Below, one piece after another: positions 22,562 to 34,962 of a stretch of DNA of 64,000 nt. The notes below the pieces were generated by a model that worked only from the letters and a program-made list of their open reading frames with translations, was not told the origin of the DNA and made no database searches. Each line of letters opens with the position of its first letter. Position 1 is the first letter of the stretch. This DNA is from Henckelia pumila. Lineage: Eukaryota; Streptophyta; Magnoliopsida; Lamiales; Gesneriaceae. The stretch is taken from the NCBI RefSeq assembly GCF_033568475.1, contig NC_133121.1, forward strand, positions 71,080,277 through 71,144,276. The letters run 5' to 3'. The position numbers and the translations under genes were made by a program.

Positions 22562-24376
22562 ATGAAGGAACCGGAGATTAAGCTGTTCGGCCGCAAGATC
22601 GTGCTGCCGGAGAACGATGAAGAGAAGCTCAAGCCGCTTGATTGCGAAGAGGTACGTTTGTTTGTGTTGCTTGGGATTTTGCGTTTGTTTCGAGGTTTGA
22701 GGTGAGGGATCGGAGCTCCTCCCCCGGATGGTGAATCTCTGTGTTTAGCAGTTGGTTCGTCCGATTTTGCTCCTTTTTCAGCAGCAAAATCTGGGGTTTT
22801 TATGGTTGTTTGGTGCATTAATTTGTTTTAGTTTTGATTTGGAGTTCAAAACATTGATTACTCTGTTTTCCAACTTCACTTCACTTCACTCATCATGTTT
22901 TAAAGTTTTGATTTCATTCCAAGTGTTTGAGTTCATACATTATAATTTCGGTGTTTATAATAATGTTAGTGATTCCATTTTCTTTTTGGGTCTGGGAATA
23001 TTTAGCTTTTCTTTTTTCACCTTTGAATTATTCTTATTGTGATATATATATATATTTGTTCTTCTGTGGCCTCAAATTCTCGGAATTTTCTATGTTTCTC
23101 CACTTCCAAAAAGTGATATATTCTTTTCCATTATAAAATTTAAATATTTCTGAATTTTGTTCCTTTAATTAATTCAGTAATAATGTCATGATCTGATAAT
23201 AATTAAGGGATGGGATTGGAGTCTGACTGGTGAAATTTTTAGGAGCAATCATCAGGGGAAACCTCTGAGACTAAGTCAGAAGAAACTTCAGATGCGGCGG
23301 AGGAATATCAGAATGTTGTTCCATTGTCTGAGATCGATGACAACCCCAAAACTCCCTCCATCGACGAAGATGCAATGAATCCGCAGCAAAAGGCTCTGAA
23401 GAAGCCCGACAAGATCCTGCCGTGCCCGCGTTGCAATAGCATGGACACCAAATTCTGCTACTACAACAACTACAATGTCAGCCAACCTCGTCACTTTTGC
23501 AAGAGCTGTCAGAGGTATTGGACCGCGGGAGGCACGATGAGGAACCTTCCGGTGGGGGCTGGTCGGAGGAAGAACAAAAATTCAGCCTCGAATTGTCGCC
23601 ACCTGACGATTTCTGAGGCGCTCCACGCATCTATGATGGATGGTTATAATGGATTTAAACCAAATGGTACCGTGCTGTCCTTTGGTCCTGAATCGCCCAG
23701 CTTGTGCAAATCCATGGCTTCTGGTTTGAAAATTGAGGATACTAGAGGGTCTGTTTCTTGTGGAAATGTTGATGATAGATGTATTGGATCCTCAGTCAAA
23801 ACTTCCACTTCGGAAAACCCCGTGATGCTAAACAATATTAACCATTTTCAATCTCCTGTTCCATGTATTCCAGGGTTCCCGTGGCAGTTGTCCTGGAATC
23901 CAGCAGTTTCGCTACCGGCCATTTTCGCACCTCCCGGATTTCCGATGCCTTTCTACACTTCTCCGTATTTAAACTATAATTCTTGGAACGTTCCATGTAT
24001 ATCAATGCCACCTCCTACCGCGAATCAAAACACGACAAGTTGTAGCCCCGCTTCGCCTCTTGGCAAGCATTCAAGAAACGGGGAATTGCTTCCTACGAGC
24101 AGTTCAGAGGGTGAACACAATTTGAGACAGAAGAACTCGGATAGCTCGATCGTGGTACCGAAAACGTTGAGGATCGATGATCCTGAGGAAGCTGCAAAGA
24201 GTTCTATATGGGCAACCTTGGGAATCAAGTATGACTCCACAAGTAGGAAAGGTCTTTTCAAGGCCTTGCAACCCAAGTGTGACCCCAAGGAGAGTATGGG
24301 TAGCGCCACGCCGGTGTTAATGCAAGCCAATCCGGCCGCCTTGTCTCGGTCCATCAATTTTCAAGAGACCATCTAA
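22562..24376 (+). CDS. CDF: Cycling Dof factor (CDF-type zinc-finger transcription factor), two exons
   Basis: DNA-binding nuclear regulator of the CDF branch of the Dof family. Characterised members repress CONSTANS/FT-type flowering genes and are degraded through GIGANTEA-FKF1. Exon 1 is 22562-22651 (30 codons), followed by a GT-AG intron of 591 bp (GAG/GTACGT to TTTTTAG/GAG) and exon 2 23243-24376, phase 0 throughout, giving 407 residues. Exon 1 carries the N-terminal IKLFGRKI motif of CDFs. The Dof zinc finger is at residues about 89-143, with Cys91, Cys94, Cys116 and Cys119 in a C-X2-C-X21-C-X2-C pattern. Two C-terminal CDF motifs, [10 protein letters not shown] (from about 350) and RSINFQE (about 399-405), are linked to GI/FKF1 binding in the family. 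The frame is intact. Which CDF paralogue it is cannot be decided without a tree. Confidence 0.93.
22652..23242 (+). other. Intron of the CDF gene
   Basis: 591 bp, T-rich, with canonical GTACGT donor and TTTTTAG acceptor; splicing preserves the frame from the N-terminal motif into the Dof domain. A short (TA)n run lies near 23042-23053. Confidence 0.9.
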
Positions 24377-25261
24377 AGTGTATTAATTTTATCGAAGAGC
24401 AGATGGAATATTAGCCGATCCCTCTTGGGACATGGATGGATTTTGTGAATTCCCAATGTTATTACCTTTGATCAGGGGTGTGTTTTTTGTTTTTTGTTTT
24501 TTGTCATGTACATATTATGTGTAGAAGAATACTTTTGACCTCAAGGGAAGAAGAAGAGTGAGTGAAGGATGTACAAGCTTTTGATTTTGTACAATATTAA
24601 CTGTTTGAATAATCCTAAAAGTAGCAGCTTCACCTTTTCAAATATGCCTTTTTCTTCCTTTATATTTTAATTATTAAAAATCTATATTATAATAATATAT
24701 AATTGCATCCATGACATGAAATAGTGTCTTGATATGATTTGTAGAATCTCCAAAACATCCCTCTTTCTATCTTTAGCTCATTTTATTTTTTTTTTTACGT
24801 GAAAAATTAAATTTATGAAAAAAAAAATCTAAAAAAATTATTAAAAATTTGACTGAACATGCACATAATACGAGCATATAGAACTAGTATTAATAATACT
24901 AGAGTCATTGTAACACTCTGAATGTTCGCACACACATATATACATAAACTTTCTTGTATTGATATTTTTTCGCTATTTTAGTTTATGATTTTTAATAATA
25001 GTTTTATTTAGAGTTATATATTCATGTAAAATTCAAAGGTTTAAACAAAAATAAAAATTTATTTTAATAGTTTCAAAAATTTTGAAAAGCATATAGGATA
25101 AACAAGTCAACTATAAATTTATTAAAACATATCTTTATGACATTTTTTTATTAAATGAAAAAAACAGAATTTGTTTTCAATCAAGATGGGTATTCTTGGT
25201 AGTTCAAAAGTTACATTTTATAACAAAGTTAACAACTTTAGACCCCTTAACATAAATAAAA
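24377..25261. other. CDF 3' UTR and spacer
   Basis: About 24377-24650 is likely 3' UTR (TTTTTTGT repeats near 24484-24503). Beyond it the sequence is AT-rich with no recognised feature. Confidence 0.45.
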
Positions 25262-25825
25262 AAGGGAAATGGTATATGTAGGGGTGGAATCGGGTCGGGA
25301 CCCGTCCCGTAACCCTCTTACCCGATTCTCGTCCAGATAGGAATTGAGATATTTTTTTTCTTCCGATCCCGCACCCGAGATGTGTCGGGACCCGAATGTT
25401 CGGGATCCCGTCGGGTCGGGAGAGGATAATCCCGTATAATATTTTTTTTTAAAAAAAATTATATGAAAATATTTTTTTGAAAAAAATTTATGAAAAAAAT
25501 TAAACAATTTCTTAATACATTACAAATAAATTAAAATTTCTTTATATATAACCATTAAAAAACTAAAACATTTTTTTAGTACATTACAAATAAACTAAAA
25601 CAACTACTTGATTAATAAAAAAACATATAATTATTCATAATAATAAAAAAAACAAAATAAAAAATTATAACTCAATGTTAATATTAAAAAATATTAATAT
25701 AAAAAAAATTATATGGTATATAATTATAAAACATTAATATTAAAACATAAAATTAAAAAAAAATTTAATTAAAAAATATTATTTTTATATTCGGGTCGGA
25801 TCGAGAATCCCGTCGGGAAGGGTTG

Positions 25826-28800
25826 TGTAACGCCCAGAAATTCGGCACGTAAATCCGCATGCATAACTAGGGGATTTTATAATTTTATAATAATGTGAAA
25901 ATGTGTTAAATTATTTTTAAGAGTGATTATTTAAATTAATTGATTTATTTGCATGTTTTAAATATTATTTCGACATTTAAATCTGTATGGTGTGATTTAT
26001 GAATTTATTTGAGAATAGTTTATTTTATGATCGCGTAGGCGGGACCGTGAACGGACGAGATGTTAGTTTTCACCCAAAATATTTTATTAGATTTTTAGGA
26101 GCCTTAAAATATTATTTTAAGGTAAGATTTTAAGAAAATTATGGTATTTATATATATGTATATTTATATGTCCGTTTTTACCCAAAATAAGTCATTTTAA
26201 TGACTTTTATTAAGCTTTAAAAATCCAATTATTTATAATTTCGGGATTTACTTAGTTTTAGCAAATTAGAATGTATTTTTTTAAAATTTAAAATTTGAGT
26301 ATTTAATTATCCTAATTATCTATTTATTTATTAAACCTAGATTATCTTAAAAATCTACCCTAATCCTCCTACCTCCATTCACGTTTTCTTGCTAGCCGCC
26401 TCCTCAATCTTCTCCCACTCCCTTCATCGTTCCTTCAACAGAAAACCCACCCCATAGCCGATCGTTAAAAGTTTTTGGAGTTTTTGGAAGATCCGTTCGT
26501 CCCGGCGGGCCCGATACGTGTCGTTTACGTCGTTTCGTCTAAATAATTCTCAAGGCACGTTTCGAATCCATTCTTGAACACCATTTAAATCATATACACT
26601 TGTTTTCTGAGCATGAATGATCTGTGAATGTATGAGTTTTTCAAATTTGCAAGAGATTTTTCATAATTCATGCATAACCCACGTTTTTGAGGATGATGGC
26701 TCGGTTTTGACATGATTCTTCATGCATGGCTGTTCAAGTCTGCTGCCTACTATTAGGGGGTCGACCTAGGGTCCCTTAGGGTCAGTTTCGGTGGGTGGAA
26801 AGGGTCTGTAGTGGCTGGATTCAGGAATGGAAGCCGCTGGTATAGGGCTGTGCGCGCAGGGAGTTTGGCTTGAGTTCAAGGCCCTTGGCCGAGCCATGCA
26901 AGGCTTGGCTCGAGCCAGGCCTGGTTCTGGGGTCACCCCTGAACCATGGGATGGTTTAGGAGTTTGATCTCCGGCCGGTGGTGGCCGGAGCAGGGCAGAA
27001 AAGGCTAGGGGGCATGGCTGTGCGATCTGCGCGGCAGGTCCGGGAAGTAGGGGTCGGCTGGGTTCTTGCATAGATTGAGGTTGGGTTTGGCTTGGTCTAG
27101 GTGGACCGGCAAGACCCTGGGGAGGTCCTGCCAGCGGCGCTCCGGCCAGGGGTGGCCGGAGCTGGGCTGTAGAAGGGGGGGAAAGGGGCTGCACGTGAGG
27201 TGGAGAGGTGAGAAAGCCATGGTACGGTTGTGCCTTGGGTTGAGCGGGCCGGGCACGAGTTTTGGGTCCGGGTCAGGTCTAAATTTTAATGGGTCAAATT
27301 ATTTTGGTTCGGGTCCGGATTATATTATTTGGGCTCGGTTATTTTTATTTTAATTAATTAAGAGTTTAAGTTAATAAATTATGGGTTGGGCTCGATTAAT
27401 TAATTAATTAGACTAATTTAATGGGCTTTAATAATTATGGAAGTGAGCCCACTAATTTGTCATGGGCCGTGTGATCCATGAGAATTATTGGGCCAAGTGT
27501 AGTCGGGTTTAATAATTTTATCGGTCTAGTTTATAATTAATGGTTAAATAATAAGTTTTATTAATTTAATTTTAAGTTAATTAGTTAATGGGCCTAAATT
27601 ATGTTTTTAGTGAGCCCATTAGTTTCTCATGGGCCTGGGGGCCCATGAAGCTTAATGGGCCAGGTCAGGTTGGGCTTTTTGGTTTTTGAGCCAGTCTAGG
27701 AATTTTTGAGTTAAGTCTAGTGGTCAGCAGCTCGAACAAGTCCTTGGAAAAATAAATGTTCGTAAATATATTTAATTCATGCATGCATTTTTATTAGATA
27801 TATAAGTATTATTTTTAAGAAAATAAATTAAATATATATTTACGCACAAATTTTCATGAAAATAAAGAATAATGAGAATTTTTATGTTCATGCATCATGT
27901 AACAATTTTTATGATAATTTTAAATGCATGATAAGAAAAATATATTTTTTATGGAAGTTGAAGTGAAGGTGGAAAGTGATGTGGTTGGAGGCCGGGATAC
28001 CTGGGCCCGGTGACCTTCCTAATGATGTTTATGTATGATGAGCTTATGGATCCAGCTGAGAGGGCTGGTGAAGTGGCAGCACAGAGGTGGAAATCCCACC
28101 GCCACGTATGTTGGTTTAAGATTGATCAATCGCTCAGTATGATGCCACCGACATAGATACGACCTGTTGAGAACTAAGAAATCATGATATGTTATTTTTA
28201 CGAAAATTATAAAGTATGATGAATTATGTTATAGCATGATGATTTAGCAGTATGATTATTTATTTATGTTTATATGCATATAATTTTAAGATCATGCACG
28301 TATAATTATTATTCACGTATTTTATATGATGTGTGCTTGTGTGTGGTTTCATTTTGTTATGTAAGGATAGAACGTGCTGGGCCTCTAGGCTCACTAGATT
28401 TAAATGGTGCAGGTGAGCAGAATGTTAATGAAGTTAATGTGTTCCCGACTGGCGGCGAGGGCGTATGAGTATCCAGGCGGCTAGAACCCGTGACCATTGC
28501 TCTAAGATGAATTTTATGTTGAGACTAGAACATTTATTTCCGCATATGTTTTATTATTATAGATTTTTCAGTATATGCATGAATTTTAGATTTAAGTATT
28601 TATTTTCTAAGTTTTCCTGATTTTTTGTGAAAGAAATATTATTTAGAAATTTTATTATGGCATTCTTATAAATTATTATTTAGTAATTAATTTTAAGTAT
28701 TTGATTGCATGCGTGTACTTTTATTGTATCCTTTGTGTATTTGTATTTTAAATTAAGTAAAGTTATTTTTATGTATGATATATATATGTATGGGCATATA

Positions 28801-28871
28801 TATATTTATATTCATTATTTTATAATTAGAGATTTAAAAAAAAAAATCACTAGAAGTTCTAGGATGTTTCA
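25826..28871 (+). repeat. 5' LTR of gag-only element (3046 bp)
   Basis: Begins TGTAACGCCCAGAAATTC and ends TAGGATGTTTCA; preceded by target duplication GGTTG (25821-25825), repeated at 33315-33319. It holds a G/C-rich block (about 26750-27290) and a cluster of TGGGCC/GGCCCA motifs (27463-27661). The 142-residue minus-strand frame in it is proline-rich, follows base composition and is not supported as a gene. Confidence 0.95.
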
Positions 28872-28873
28872 TT

Positions 28874-28886
28874 TGGTATCAGAGCC
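28874..28886 (+). other. Primer-binding site of the gag-only element
   Basis: TGGTATCAGAGCC, 2 bp after the LTR, complementary to initiator tRNA-Met as in most plant LTR elements. Confidence 0.9.
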
Positions 28887-29110
28887 TTGGTCCTTGGAGG
28901 GTGACTAGCCTGCTGCTCGGAGCTCAGAAACCGCACTGCCAGTCTGTAAGTTTTAAATGTTTAAAATTATGATTTATGCATGGGACACAGGGGTTATATT
29001 TTTAATGATTTATGAAAATGAGAATTTAAAGTTATGACAGTCTTAAAGTCAAAAAAAAAAAAATTAGTTATGCATGGCGATTTACGTAAAGAAATATGTG
29101 GTGGTGCAGA

Positions 29111-30150
29111 ATGCCTCCGAGACCTATGAACCGACGTGGGGAATCTCCATCTCCACCTCCACCTCCACCTCCACCTTCACCTCCGCAGAACCCTCTTGCA
29201 GCATTGGAGCAGGCCAATGCTAATTTGATGGCAGGGATTACTGCTCTGTTGGAGCAGCAGGCTGCACGTCCTAGACTGTCCCACGAGGAGGAAGTTGCTG
29301 AGCGGTTCCAGAAGAAGGGGCCGAAGGAGTTCACTGGTACCACCGATCCATTGGTGGCTGAGGGGTGGATTCGTTCTTTGGAGTCCATCTTTGCATACAT
29401 GGGATTACTGACGCCGACAGGGTGAACTGTGCGACTTATATGATGAGGGGAGATGCAGCTCTTTGGTGGGAGGGTGCTGCCAGGGGAGTACATCTTCCTA
29501 CATTGACTTGGGCGGAGTTTAGGCGTATCTTCTACGCCAAGTATTTCACGGAGGATGTGCGCAGTCGCATGATCCGGGAGTTTATGAGTCTCCGACAGGG
29601 GGACAAGACAGTGGTTGAGTACATCAAGCAGTTCGAGAGGGGGTGTCATTTTGTGCCCCTGATTGCTGATAGTGCGCAGGAGAAGATGAGACAGTTTGTC
29701 GATGGGCTTAGGGCGGACATCAAGCATGATGTACGCATGTTGGACGTCACTACTTATGAGGCTGCGGTTAGTAGGGCATTGAGATCCGAGGATGGTAGGA
29801 AGGAAATCTTGAGGGAGCAACAGAGAAAGAGACAGTTCCAACCATCGTACCACGAGTCGCATCCACAGCAGGATGCAAAGAAGCAGTCCACTGGGCCGTC
29901 GAAGGTACCAAATCCACTGAGACAGCAAGGAGCTATCGTTCCTCGTGCAGAAACACTACCTCTTTGCCAGAAATGCCAGAAGCCCCATCCAGGGCCGTGC
30001 ATGAAGGGATCAGGCATGTGCTATCATTGCAAGGAACCAGGACACATCATGCTGCACTGTCCCAAGAAGAATGCTGTCGGACATGTTTATGTGATGCAGG
30101 CGGAGGAAGCAGTGCCGGATACTTTGCGCATCACGGGTAATTTTTCTTAA
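29111..30150 (+). pseudogene. gag: Gypsy-type gag gene with one frameshift
   Basis: Structural (capsid/nucleocapsid) protein of a Ty3/gypsy-type element. The first frame starts MPPRPMNRRGES at 29111, has a proline run (29147-29190, CCACCT repeats) and the beginning of the retrotransposon gag domain (ending near 29420). The rest continues in another frame to 30150, with the gag-domain stretch ALWWEGAA, an RQG-TVVEYIKQFE region and a C-terminal CCHC zinc knuckle (CYHCKEPGHIMLHC, about 30019-30060). A single missing base near 29404-29408 separates the frames, so this copy is probably non-functional. There is no protease, RT or integrase: only about 115 bp lies between the gag stop and the 3' LTR. 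Confidence 0.85.
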
Positions 30151-30230
30151 CGCATTAAAATTTGTCGTTTTTGGATTGCTCTATTCGGGACTACGCGAAG
30201 AAACTTGTTATTGCCTGGAGTTCGTTTCAA

Positions 30231-30266
30231 TTTCGAGGACGAAATTCCATTTAAGGGGGAGAGAAT
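30231..30266 (+). other. Pre-LTR hairpin sequence and polypurine tract
   Basis: TTTCGAGGACGAAA (30231-30244) followed by AAGGGGGAGAG (about 30253-30263), adjoining the 3' LTR. Confidence 0.8.
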
Positions 30267-33200
30267 TGTAACGCCCAGAAATTCGGCACGTAAATCCGCA
30301 TGCATAACTAGGGGATTTTATAATTTTATAATAATGTGAAAATGTGTTAAATTGTTTTTAAGAGTGATTATTTAAATTAATTGATTTATTTGCATGTTTT
30401 AAATATTATTTCGACATTTAAATCTGTATGATGTGATTTATGAATTTATTTGAGAAAGTTTATTTTATGATCGCGTAGGCGGGACCGTGGACGGACGAGA
30501 TGTTAGTTTTCACCCAAAATATTTTATGAGATTTTTAGGAGCCTTAAAATATTATTTTAAGGTAAGATTTTAAGAAAATTATGGTATTTATATATATGTA
30601 TATTTATATGTCCGTTTTTACCCAAAATAAGTCATTTTAATGACTTTTATTAAGCTTTAAAAATCCAATTATTTATAATTTCGGGATTTACTTAGTTTTA
30701 GCAAATTAGAATGTATTTTTTTAAAATTTAAAATTTGAGTATTTAATTATCCTAATTATCTATTTATTTATTAAACCTAGATTATCTTAAAAATCTACCC
30801 TAATCCTCCTACCTCCATTTACGTTTTCTTGCTAGCCGCCTCCTCAATCTTCTCCCACTCCCTTCATCGTTCCTTCAACAGAAAACCCACCCCATAGCCA
30901 ATCGTTAAAAGTTTTTGGAGTTTTTGGAAGATCCGTTCGTCCCGGCGGGCCCGATACGTGTCGTTTACGTCGTTTCGTCTAAATAATTCTCAAGGCACGT
31001 TTCAAATCCATTCTTGAACACCATTTAAATCATATACACTTGTTTTCTGAGCATGAATGATCTGTGAATGTATGAGTTTTTCAGATTTGCAAGAGATTTT
31101 TCATAATTCATGCATAACCCACGTTTTTGAGGATGATGGCTCGGTTTTGACATGATTCTTCATGCATGGCTATTCAAGTCTGCTGCCTACTGTTAGGGGA
31201 TCGACCTAGGGTCCCTTAGGGTCAGTTTTGGTGGGTGGAAAGGGTCTGTAGTGGCTGGATTCAGGCATGGAAGCCGCTGGTATAGGGCTGTGCGCGCAGG
31301 GAGTTTGGCTTGAGTTCAAGGCCCTTGGCCGAGCCATGCAAGGCTTGGCTCGAGCCAGGCCTGGTCCTGGGGTCACCCCTGAACCATGGGATGGTTTAGG
31401 AGTCAGAGCTCCGACCGGTGGTGGCCGGAGCAGGGCAGAAAAGGCTAGGGGGCGTGGCTGTGCGATCTGCGCGGCAGGTCCGGGAAGTAGGGGTCGGCTG
31501 GGTTCTTGCATAGATTGAGGTTGGGTTTGGCTTGGTCTAGGTGGACCGGCAAGACCCTGGGGAGGTCCTGCCGGCGGCGCTCCGGCCAGGGGTGGCCGGA
31601 GCTGGGCTGTAGAAGGGGGGGAAAGGGGCTGCACGTGAGGTGGAGAGGTGAGAAAGCCATGGTACGGTTGTGCCTTGGGTTGAGCGGGCCGGGCACGAGT
31701 TTTGGGTCCGGGTCAGGTCTAAATTTTAATGGGTCAAATTATTTTGGTTCGGGTCCGGATTATATTATTTGGGCTCGGTTATTTTTATTTTAATTAATTA
31801 AGAGTTTAAGTTAATAAATTATGGGTTGGGCTCGATTAATTAATTAATTAGACTAATTTAATGGGCTTTAATAATTATGAAAGTGAGCCCACTAATTTGT
31901 CATGGGCCGTGTGATCCATGAGAATTATTGGGCCAAGTGTAGTCGGGTTTAATAATTTTATCGGTCTAGTTTATAATTAATGGTTAAATAATAAGTTTTA
32001 TTAATTTAATTTTAAGTTAATTAGTTAATGGGCCTAAATTATGTTTTTAGTGAGCCCATTAGTTTCTCATGGGCCTGGGGGCCCATGAAGCTTAATGGGC
32101 CAGGTCAGGTTGGGCTTTTTGGTTTTTGAGCCAGTCTAGGAATTTTTGAGTTAAGTCTAGTGGTCAGCAGCTCGAACAAGTCCTTGGAAAAATAAATGTT
32201 CGTAAATATATATTTAATTCATGCATGCATTTTTATTAGATATATAAGTATTATTTTTAAGAAAATAAATTAAATATATATTTACGGACAAATTTTCATG
32301 AAAATAAAGAATAATGAGAATTTTTATGTTCATGCATCATGTAACAATTTTTATGATAATTTTAAATGCATGATAAGAAAAATATATTTTTTATGGAAGT
32401 TGAAGTGAAGGTGGAAAGTGATGTGGTTGGAGGCCGGGATACTTGGGCCCGGTGACCTTCCTAATGATGTTTATGTATGATGAGCTTATGGATCCAGCTG
32501 AGAGGGCTGGTGAAGTGGCAGCACAGAGGTGAAAATCCCACCGCCACGTACGTTGGTTTAAGATTGATCAATCGCTCAGTATGATGCCACCGACATGGAT
32601 ACGACCTGTTGAGAACTAAGAAATCATAATATGTTATTTTTACGAAAATTATAAAGTATGATGAATTATGTTATAGCATGATGATTTAGCAGTATGATTA
32701 TTTATTTATGTTTATATGCATATAATTTTAAGATCATGCACGTATAATTATTATTCACGTATTTTATATGATGTGTGCTTGTGTGTGGTTTCATTTTGTT
32801 ATGTAAGGATAGAACGTGCTGGGCCTCTAGGCTCACTAGATTTAAATGGTGCAGGTGAGCAGAATGTTAATGAAGTTAATGTGTTCCCGACTGGCGGCGA
32901 GGGCGTATGAGTATCCAGGCGGCTAGAACCCGTGACCATTGCTCTAAGATGAATTTTATGTTGAGACTAGAACATTTATTTCCGCATATGTTTTATTATT
33001 ATAGATTTTTCAGTATATGCATGAATTTTAGATTTAAGTATTTATTTTCTAAGTTTTCCTGATTTTTTGTGAAAGAAATATTATTTAGGAATTTTATTAT
33101 GGCATTCTTATAAATTATTATTTAGTAATTAATTTTAAGTATTTGATTGCATGCGTGTACTTTTATTGTATTCTTTGTGTATTTGTATTTTAAATTAAGT

Positions 33201-33314
33201 AAAGTTATTTTTATGTATGATATATATATGTATGGGCATATATATATTTATATTCATTATTTTATAATTAGAGATTTAAAAAAAAAAATTCACTAGAAGT
33301 TCTAGGATGTTTCA
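30267..33314 (+). repeat. 3' LTR of gag-only element (3048 bp)
   Basis: Matches the 5' LTR throughout apart from scattered single-base changes and a few 1-2 bp indels (for example an extra TA near 32210). Ends TGTTTCA at 33314, followed by GGTTG. Confidence 0.95.
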
Positions 33315-33643
33315 GGTTGCCTATCCCGATCCCGATCCCGACATTGATCGGGTCGGGAAAAATCCCGAACCCTCGGGTCGGGAAAAGTTCGGGACGGGAA
33401 AAATTCTGGACGGGAACGGGTTGGGAATCGGGACGGGTCGGGATTTTTTAAAAATTTGCCACCCCTAGGTATATGTACACATTGAGTTACACATCGAGTT
33501 ACACGCTACACATGAAATTACAAAATTATCCCTCCATTTGATTTGGAAAAAAATCTTTCCAAAATACATTAAGGATATTTATGTAATTTTAAGTGCAACA
33601 TGCAATACAACGTGTAACCCTTCGTGTACATGTAGCATCACTT

Positions 33644-34900
33644 ATTAATAAATGACGCGGACTTTATATGTCACATTTACGTTTATTTAATTAATGGGCC
33701 ATGTAGCTTTCTCATCAAAACCAAACACCTTGCCAAAAGGTTTGAAATATCATACTTTATGGGCAATATTTTTTTGTCCACTTTGGTAAATATAATGTGA
33801 ACTTTTTAAATTTTTTTTTAAAAGGAACTTTTATTTTTTGGGTTTTTCCGATTTGATCATTATTGTTGTTGAATAAATATTAGATTCATAATTTACGATA
33901 TTAGTGGAACACGTTTTAGCAACTCAACACAATTTTCTAGTCCAAGACATGAAGCTAGCAAAATTAATGGTCATCGTTTACTTTTATTATTGGCTCTTAA
34001 TGTAATTTCTTGCCATTTGCATTCGTTAATTTGTATAGACAAAACGATTTATATTTTAAACTTAAAACATTTTTTTCAATAAATTTCGTGAAGGCATAAA
34101 CAAAAGAATGTACCGAATTCCGTGAGTTGATTAATTGAATAATTTTTGTGATTTGATTAAAGATTGAACTAAAGGTAAAATAAATTTCTTGAAGGCAAAT
34201 TTTTTTTACTTTAATTAAAAAACACAAAAACCCTATAAGATGGTCATACGAATCAATTTTGTAATAAATCTTATTTAACAGGATTGAAAAAATATGATTT
34301 CATATGTTAAAATCATTCCTTTCGGTTGTAAATATGATCAGGATCCATGAGATCATTTCACATCAAACTTATTCAATGAGAGAAAAGGAACGAATTTTTA
34401 ATAGTATTATTATTAATACTAGATATGCATGTCTCTTATCCTATAGTAAAAACTGGTCCCAATTTGGTGTTCTCGTCATATTAACTTTTAGAAGATAGCT
34501 TAAATATGTGTACCCAATTGAATACAAACTGAGATATTTTCATGTTTCGAGCAATTTCAAACCACATTTTGTGAACGAGATGAGTTGCTTTCGGGTCCCC
34601 CAAATTCCATATGCCCAAAACCATATTTAATGCTTTTGGCTTTTTCATTTTCAGTTTCCATCTTCCTTCCTCCCTTTTTTTTTTTGCCCTTTTCCATCAA
34701 GAGTTTCACATTATTATAATTTAGGCATATTAAATGCTACATATACAAATATCAATTATATTTTATTTTCAATCAATAAATTATAAATATTATAAATAAT
34801 CTTTTTTTTTAAAAAAATTGTGAATTACACAAGATTTCCCTTAGTCGAATGTGCCTAATTATTTCTCATGCAATACATATATATATATATATACATACAT

Positions 34901-34962
<62 letters not shown>

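Larger units (their letters stand above)
25279..33467. mobile_element. hAT-type non-autonomous element interrupted by a gag-only LTR element
   Basis: The ends are TAGGGGTGG and CCACCCCTA. Perfect 8-bp target duplication GGTATATG occurs at 25271-25278 and 33468-33475. The interior is CGGGTCGGGA-type repeats in both orientations plus AT-rich filler. The LTR element 25826-33314 splits it; without that insertion it is about 0.7 kb. No transposase is encoded. Confidence 0.85.
25262..33643. mobile_element. Small fold-back MITE split by nested insertions
   Basis: The left end (about 25262-25278, AGGGAAATGGTATATG) and the part from 33468 to 33643 form one palindrome once the insertion 25279-33467 and its duplicated octamer are removed. 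TATATGTACACATTGAGTTAC on one arm pairs with GTAACCCTTCGTGTACATGTA on the other, and pairing continues inward through AAATTACA/TGTAATTT. The restored length is about 0.19 kb. Family and outer target duplication are not resolved. Confidence 0.6.

Noticed and set aside
26766..27194. 142-residue minus-strand frame, repeated at 31206-31634
   Set aside because: Proline/alanine-rich translation of the G/C-rich LTR block; no domain, overlaps other frames of similar length, and it is duplicated only because both LTRs carry it.
29068..29928. 286-residue minus-strand frame
   Set aside because: Antisense shadow of the gag gene; glycine run mirrors the proline codons and no domain is recognisable.
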